The translations under genes and the position numbers were made by a program. From UBA1195 sp045598025 (lineage in GTDB: Bacteria; Bacteroidota; Bacteroidia; Bacteroidales; WCHB1-69), in contig JAZLLH010000009.1 of the NCBI GenBank assembly GCA_045598025.1, positions 1 to 52,574 of the forward strand: a stretch of DNA of 52,574 nt, written 5' to 3'. A model generated the notes under the pieces. The model ran no database searches, was not told the origin of the DNA, and saw only the letters and a program-made list of their open reading frames with translations. Positions 48,826 to 52,574 of this stretch are shown piece after piece; the first letter of the stretch is position 1; every line of letters starts with the position of its first letter.

Positions 48826-50289
48826 ATGCAGGAGGAAAGAACAGATTGTCAGACGGTTTGGGATGAATGTTTGAAGATTATCAAGGCCAATGTTTCAGAT
48901 GAACATTTTGAAACATGGTTCCGCCCTATAGAGTCTGTCTCGTTGAAGCAGCAGGAACTTACGGTGCAGGTTCCGTCCATGTTTTATTATGAACATATTG
49001 AAAAGAACTTCTGGCAGCAGTTGAAAACGGCTGTACGGAGAGTGCTCGGACCGCAGGGAAAACTTTCTTACAAAGTGGTGGTGCAGGATGCCAAGACGAA
49101 TAAGGACAAGAAAACCCTGACCTTGCCTCAGTCTTCCACCGGGGTAAGTCAGAACCAACCCGCCTCTCCTATACTGTCAAGTGATCCCATGGGGGACGAG
49201 CGTCAAGGACGTCAGATTGTGAATCCTTTCGTTATTCCCGGATTGAAGGCGTTGAATATCAATTCTCAATTGAACAATCACCTGAATTTTGACAATTTTA
49301 TCGAAGGCGAATGCAACCGTCTGGCCCGGGCTGCGGGTTTTGCCGTAGCCAAAAATCCGGGCAGAACTTCCTTCAATCCTTTGTACATTCACTCCGATGT
49401 GGGTTTGGGAAAGACCCATCTGGCGCATGCCATTGGCTTGGAAACCAAAGCGAATTTTCCGGAAAAAACGGTGCTTTACGTGGATGCCGAAACTTTTCTA
49501 CAGCAGTATGTAGAGGCTGTGAAAAGTCAGAATGTCAATGATTTCGTTCATTTTTACCAAATGTTGGATGTGTTAATTATCGATGACATTCAATTTCTTT
49601 CCAAAAAAGTGAAGACGCAGGAAGTGTTTTTCCACCTCTTCAATTTCTTCCAGCGAGAAAACCGGCAACTGGTGATAACCTCCGATAAGTCGCCTTCTTC
49701 CATTGTCGGCTTCGAACCCCGCTTGCTTTCCCGTTTCAAATGGGGATTGTCCGCAGATTTGCAGATTCCGGATAAGGAGACCAGGGTCCGCATTATCAAA
49801 AGCAAGCTGAAACAGAATGGTATCGATGATATAGACGAGGAAGTGATTGATTATTTGGCCTACCGCATTGTGACCAATGTCCGGGAAATAGAGGGTGCGC
49901 TGATATCCATCATGGCGCAGTCCTCCCTCAATCGTAAAACCATTACGGTGGAATTGGCCAAACAGATGATTGACAAATTTGTCCAAAATACCATTCACGA
50001 GATTTCCATCGACTATATACAAAAGGTGGTATGTGACTATTTCAATATTCCGGTGTTTCAGATGCTGTCCAAGTCCCGTAAGGGTGAAATCGTGCTGGTT
50101 CGTCATACCTCCATGTATTTCGCCAAGAAATACACCAATCTGTCGTTGGCACAGATCGGTGCGAGATCGGGGGACAAGGATCATGCAACGGTGCTGCACG
50201 CCTGCCGTTCGGTGGAGAATCAGAAAGCTACCAGTGCCAAGTATGCAGCCGACCTGAACAATATCGACAAAATTTTAAAGAACGCTTAA
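48826..50289 (+). CDS. dnaA: Chromosomal replication initiator protein DnaA
   Basis: DnaA binds the origin and opens it for replication. Domain I (about 1-90), a linker, the AAA+ domain with Walker A GLGKTH (within 190-198) and Walker B LIIDDIQFL (249-257), and a C-terminal DNA-binding domain with SGDKDHATVLHACRSV (signature position) are all present. Length 487. The usual neighbour dnaN is absent; instead a helicase follows after 6 bases. The start ATG has no Shine-Dalgarno, as is common here. Confidence 0.97.
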   Translation: MQEERTDCQTVWDECLKIIKANVSDEHFETWFRPIESVSLKQQELTVQVPSMFYYEHIEKNFWQQLKTAVRRVLGPQGKLSYKVVVQDAKTNKDKKTLTLPQSSTGVSQNQPASPILSSDPMGDERQGRQIVNPFVIPGLKALNINSQLNNHLNFDNFIEGECNRLARAAGFAVAKNPGRTSFNPLYIHSDVGLGKTHLAHAIGLETKANFPEKTVLYVDAETFLQQYVEAVKSQNVNDFVHFYQMLDVLIIDDIQFLSKKVKTQEVFFHLFNFFQRENRQLVITSDKSPSSIVGFEPRLLSRFKWGLSADLQIPDKETRVRIIKSKLKQNGIDDIDEEVIDYLAYRIVTNVREIEGALISIMAQSSLNRKTITVELAKQMIDKFVQNTIHEISIDYIQKVVCDYFNIPVFQMLSKSRKGEIVLVRHTSMYFAKKYTNLSLAQIGARSGDKDHATVLHACRSVENQKATSAKYAADLNNIDKILKNA

Positions 50290-50295
50290 TCAGCA

Positions 50296-52251
50296 ATGCC
50301 TTCACTAACTCCTATTTATGAACTGGCTGACGATTTTGCAAAGAACACAGCCCGTTCTGTATTCATCACCGGCAAGGCCGGAACCGGAAAGACGACTTTT
50401 CTTCGCCGTCTGAAGGAGAGTTGTCCCAAGCAGACAGCCGTGGTAGCGCCTACGGGTGTGGCTGCCATCAATGCCGGCGGAGTCACCATGCATTCTTTTT
50501 TCCAGCTTCCTTTCACTCCTTTTCTTCCCACCCCGGAAGGAAAGAGAGCCCTGTTGTCCAAACACCGCATGAACGGGGCACGTCGCAGAGTCCTTCGCGA
50601 ACTGGAGTTGCTGGTGATAGATGAGGTGAGCATGGTGAGAGCCGACGTTCTGGATGAGATCGATACACTTCTGCGTCATTACCGCTATCGGAATTCCGAA
50701 GCCTTTGGCGGTGTACAGGTGGTGTACATAGGCGATTTGTATCAGTTGTCTCCCGTGGCGCAGGACGAGGAATGGAAGTGGTTGTCTCCCTATTATGCCA
50801 CACCTTATTTTTTCGACAGTCAGGTGGTCCGGCAAAATCCACCCCTTTATCTGGAGTTTGATCGGATTTTTCGGCAGAAACACAGTGATTTTATTCAATT
50901 GCTGAACGAGGTCCGCAACAACATGTTGAGTGAGGAAGGCGCACAGATGCTGCATGCCTGCTATCAACCGGGATTCAACCCTTCCGAGCATCAGGATTAT
51001 ATCACGCTGACAACGCACAATCAGCGTGCAGATGCGATTAATGACAGGGAAATGGCCAAACTCAAAGGTCCTCTGTTCCGATATACAGCCACGGTGAAAG
51101 GTATTTTCCCGGAAAAGAATTATCCCAACGATGCCGAACTGGAACTCAAGGAAGGGGCGAAGGTGATGTTCATCAGCAATGATCCGAGTCCCATGAGGCA
51201 TTTTTACAATGGTAAAATGGGCCGTGTCGTAGCTTTGGATACCGATGAACTGTGGGTGCTCTGCGACGGGGAAAAAGAGGCTGTGCTTGTTCCAAAGGAT
51301 GTGTGGTTCAATATTCGTTATCAGGTAAATCCATCCACCAAACAGATAGAGGAGGAGGAACTGGGCAGCTACACCCAATATCCGCTGCGACTGGCTTGGG
51401 CCATTACCATACACAAAAGTCAGGGACTGACGTTCGACAAGGTAGTAATCGATGCGGAATCAGCTTTTGCATTCGGTCAGGTGTATGTGGCTTTGAGCCG
51501 TTGCACTTCGCTGAAGGGAGTCAAACTGCTGACGCCCATTTACCGTTCGTCGTTGGCTGTTGACCAGAAGGTGAAGAATTATTCGGTATCTTCCAAACGC
51601 ACCATAGAGGAGCTGAACGCAAATCTGGATAATTCCAAACGTTTGTACAAACGGAAAATTATGTTGCAATTGTATGATTTGCAACTGTGTTCCGGACTGG
51701 CGGAAAGTCTGTATGCCGATGTAATGGAAAGCGAAATCGCATTCAATGGAGAGTGCCTGCCGTTTCTGCAGTCTCTGAAGGAAAATTTGCAGCAATTGGA
51801 AAAAGTCGCCCGTACGTTCCGGCATCAGTTGCAGGTCCTTTTTGCAGAGGAGGACGAAAGCAAGTGGAAGCAGCGGATGCAGGATGCTTCGGCCTATTTT
51901 GTGAAACAGCTCAAGGAGGTGGTGGAACAATTGGAACATTCACCGGTGCAGACAGAAGATGAGCAGTTGGCAAAGGAGTATGCGGAATCCGTGCGAATGC
52001 TGCATGCGGAGGTGTGTCAGAAAATCTATCTGTTGGAGCGCATGCGTCCGAAAGATGGTGCCGACCGTTACTATTCCCTGAAGCAGCTCTTCAAGGTCCC
52101 CAAGTGTCCGGTCAATGCTTATGTGGATCCCTATGCGGAAATAGAGAAAAGGGAAAGAGAATTGGCATCGCGGAAAAAAAAGAGGGGCAGCGAGGACAAA
52201 AAAGAGGCAAGAAAAAGAAAAAAAGCGGAGAAAAAGGAGAAAGAATGCTGA
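50296..52251 (+). CDS. Pif1-like superfamily 1B DNA helicase with basic C-terminal tail, 651 aa
   Basis: Walker A is GKAGTGKT (26-33), Walker B-like is LLVIDEVSM (about 108-116), and the later IGDLYQLSPV, TLTTHNQRADAIND (shown in part), AWAITIHKSQGLTFDKV and YVALSRCTSLKG elements are the SF1B Pif1/RecD2 motifs. Pif1 helicases unwind 5'-3' and clear G-quadruplexes and R-loops. After the helicase core (to about 435) come about 180 helical residues and a highly basic tail (about 618-651) rich in Lys/Arg. Common Bacteroidota relatives often end in an HRDC domain, which is not evident here. The gap to dnaA is 6 bases, so the two are probably one transcript. Confidence 0.92.
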   Translation: MPSLTPIYELADDFAKNTARSVFITGKAGTGKTTFLRRLKESCPKQTAVVAPTGVAAINAGGVTMHSFFQLPFTPFLPTPEGKRALLSKHRMNGARRRVLRELELLVIDEVSMVRADVLDEIDTLLRHYRYRNSEAFGGVQVVYIGDLYQLSPVAQDEEWKWLSPYYATPYFFDSQVVRQNPPLYLEFDRIFRQKHSDFIQLLNEVRNNMLSEEGAQMLHACYQPGFNPSEHQDYITLTTHNQRADAINDREMAKLKGPLFRYTATVKGIFPEKNYPNDAELELKEGAKVMFISNDPSPMRHFYNGKMGRVVALDTDELWVLCDGEKEAVLVPKDVWFNIRYQVNPSTKQIEEEELGSYTQYPLRLAWAITIHKSQGLTFDKVVIDAESAFAFGQVYVALSRCTSLKGVKLLTPIYRSSLAVDQKVKNYSVSSKRTIEELNANLDNSKRLYKRKIMLQLYDLQLCSGLAESLYADVMESEIAFNGECLPFLQSLKENLQQLEKVARTFRHQLQVLFAEEDESKWKQRMQDASAYFVKQLKEVVEQLEHSPVQTEDEQLAKEYAESVRMLHAEVCQKIYLLERMRPKDGADRYYSLKQLFKVPKCPVNAYVDPYAEIEKRERELASRKKKRGSEDKKEARKRKKAEKKEKEC

Positions 52252-52258
52252 TTTGATA

Positions 52259-52301
52259 CTACCCTCCAAAATTCGGACGCTAAATTATACAAAGAGGGTA
52301 G
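52259..52301 (+). other. Inverted repeat downstream of the helicase
   Basis: CTACCCTC (52259-52266) pairs with GAGGGTAG (52294-52301) across a 27-base loop. No T-run follows, so terminator function is doubtful. Processing or a protein site are alternatives. Confidence 0.35.
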
Positions 52302-52402
52302 CCCTCCCCGAAAATCAACCGATTCAATAATACTTCCCCTCATTGCTGAAAATATTTTTCAATTTTTTCTGAAAAATACGTGTGGCGTATCCCGAATATT
52401 CG

Positions 52403-52410
52403 TACATTTG
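52403..52410 (+). promoter_or_regulatory. -7 box of the last gene
   Basis: TACATTTG, 25 bases before the ATG at 52436. Confidence 0.6.
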
Positions 52411-52435
52411 CAGGCGTAAAAAACAGGCAAACGCC

Positions 52436-52574
52436 ATGAATACCAAATCATTTCTCCTCACGCTGGCAGCGGCAGCAGGCATTGTCCTGGCCGGTGCGCA
52501 GCCCATGAAACTCCCCTCCGGCGGGAACACGTCTTCCCGGAAACCGCAGCCCGTTGCGCAGCAGCCGCAGACAC
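52436..52574 (+). CDS. Exported protein, start only (cut by window end)
   Basis: The first 46 codons show a signal peptide (MNTKSFLLTLAAAAGIVLAG, cleavage near AGA) followed by a Pro/Gln-rich segment (KPQPVAQQPQT). The remainder is outside the window, so neither family nor length can be given. The frame fits a promoter box just upstream. Confidence 0.75.
   Translation, partial: MNTKSFLLTLAAAAGIVLAGAQPMKLPSGGNTSSRKPQPVAQQPQT

Noticed and set aside
1..52574. CRISPR array, insertion sequences, integrase or prophage modules
   Set aside because: No regular repeat-spacer pattern, transposase, integrase or phage structural gene was seen on either strand.

Overview
The window reads as chromosomal DNA of a Bacteroidota, most likely a member of the Bacteroidales. 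Three things support this. The first is repeated TAnnTTTG (-7 type) promoter boxes upstream of genes and RNAs, with few Shine-Dalgarno sequences. The second is lineage-typical families: PorT, PorP/SprF, a C10 peptidase with a type IX secretion tail, DUF349 repeats, RRM proteins and a Pif1-like helicase. The third is a small 4.5S-type SRP RNA. Base composition is moderate over most of the window, with two visibly AT-rich patches near the left end (about 524-2100 and 3947-4591). I cannot assign a genus.

Layout. 1-4.6 kb is a small accessory zone: a decayed WYL-domain regulator, two AT-rich genes of unknown or weakly assigned function, a DnaQ-like 3'-5' exonuclease overlapping the second of these, a STAND/archaeal-type AAA ATPase, and an AT-rich orphan gene with a doubtful 5' end. 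Three related promoter segments recur in and just after this zone. 4.9-8.1 kb holds a small membrane protein and a leftward lgt-rfaE1-porT operon. 8.3-14.2 kb is a tripartite RND efflux operon (TolC, adaptor, AcrB-type pump) ending in a small PII-like gene. 14.3-15.6 kb packs three structural RNAs (tRNA-Phe, RNase P RNA, SRP RNA) around a Sua5/YrdC gene, all leftward. 15.7-28.3 kb carries a thioredoxin, an M16 peptidase, an AsmA-like protein, an orphan sensor kinase and a DUF349-OPT transporter-YigZ operon. 28.4-35.4 kb is housekeeping: LD-carboxypeptidase, a membrane protein, rnhB, thyA, a universal stress protein, dnaX, vanZ-like and gcvH. 35.5-48.6 kb mixes a C10 cysteine protease, tilS-coaE, rpiB, tRNA-Gly, an RRM protein, a lamin-tail protein, an ABC exporter, and a PorP plus TPR/PD40/OmpA pair. 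48.8-52.3 kb is dnaA with a downstream Pif1-like helicase, followed by the start of a further exported protein.

The strongest functional theme is the type IX secretion system (T9SS). PorT, a PorP/SprF-like protein, a PorE-like peptidoglycan-anchored lipid-free periplasmic protein, a cargo peptidase with a type A C-terminal domain and a lamin-tail protein with a type B-like C-terminus are scattered over 43 kb. No CRISPR array, insertion sequence, integrase or prophage was seen. The best candidates for something undescribed are the UDG-like/DnaQ overlapping pair, the recurrent promoter segment at 2.7-4.8 kb, the PII-like gene behind the efflux pump with its intercistronic hairpin, and the unusual domain order of the PorE-like protein.
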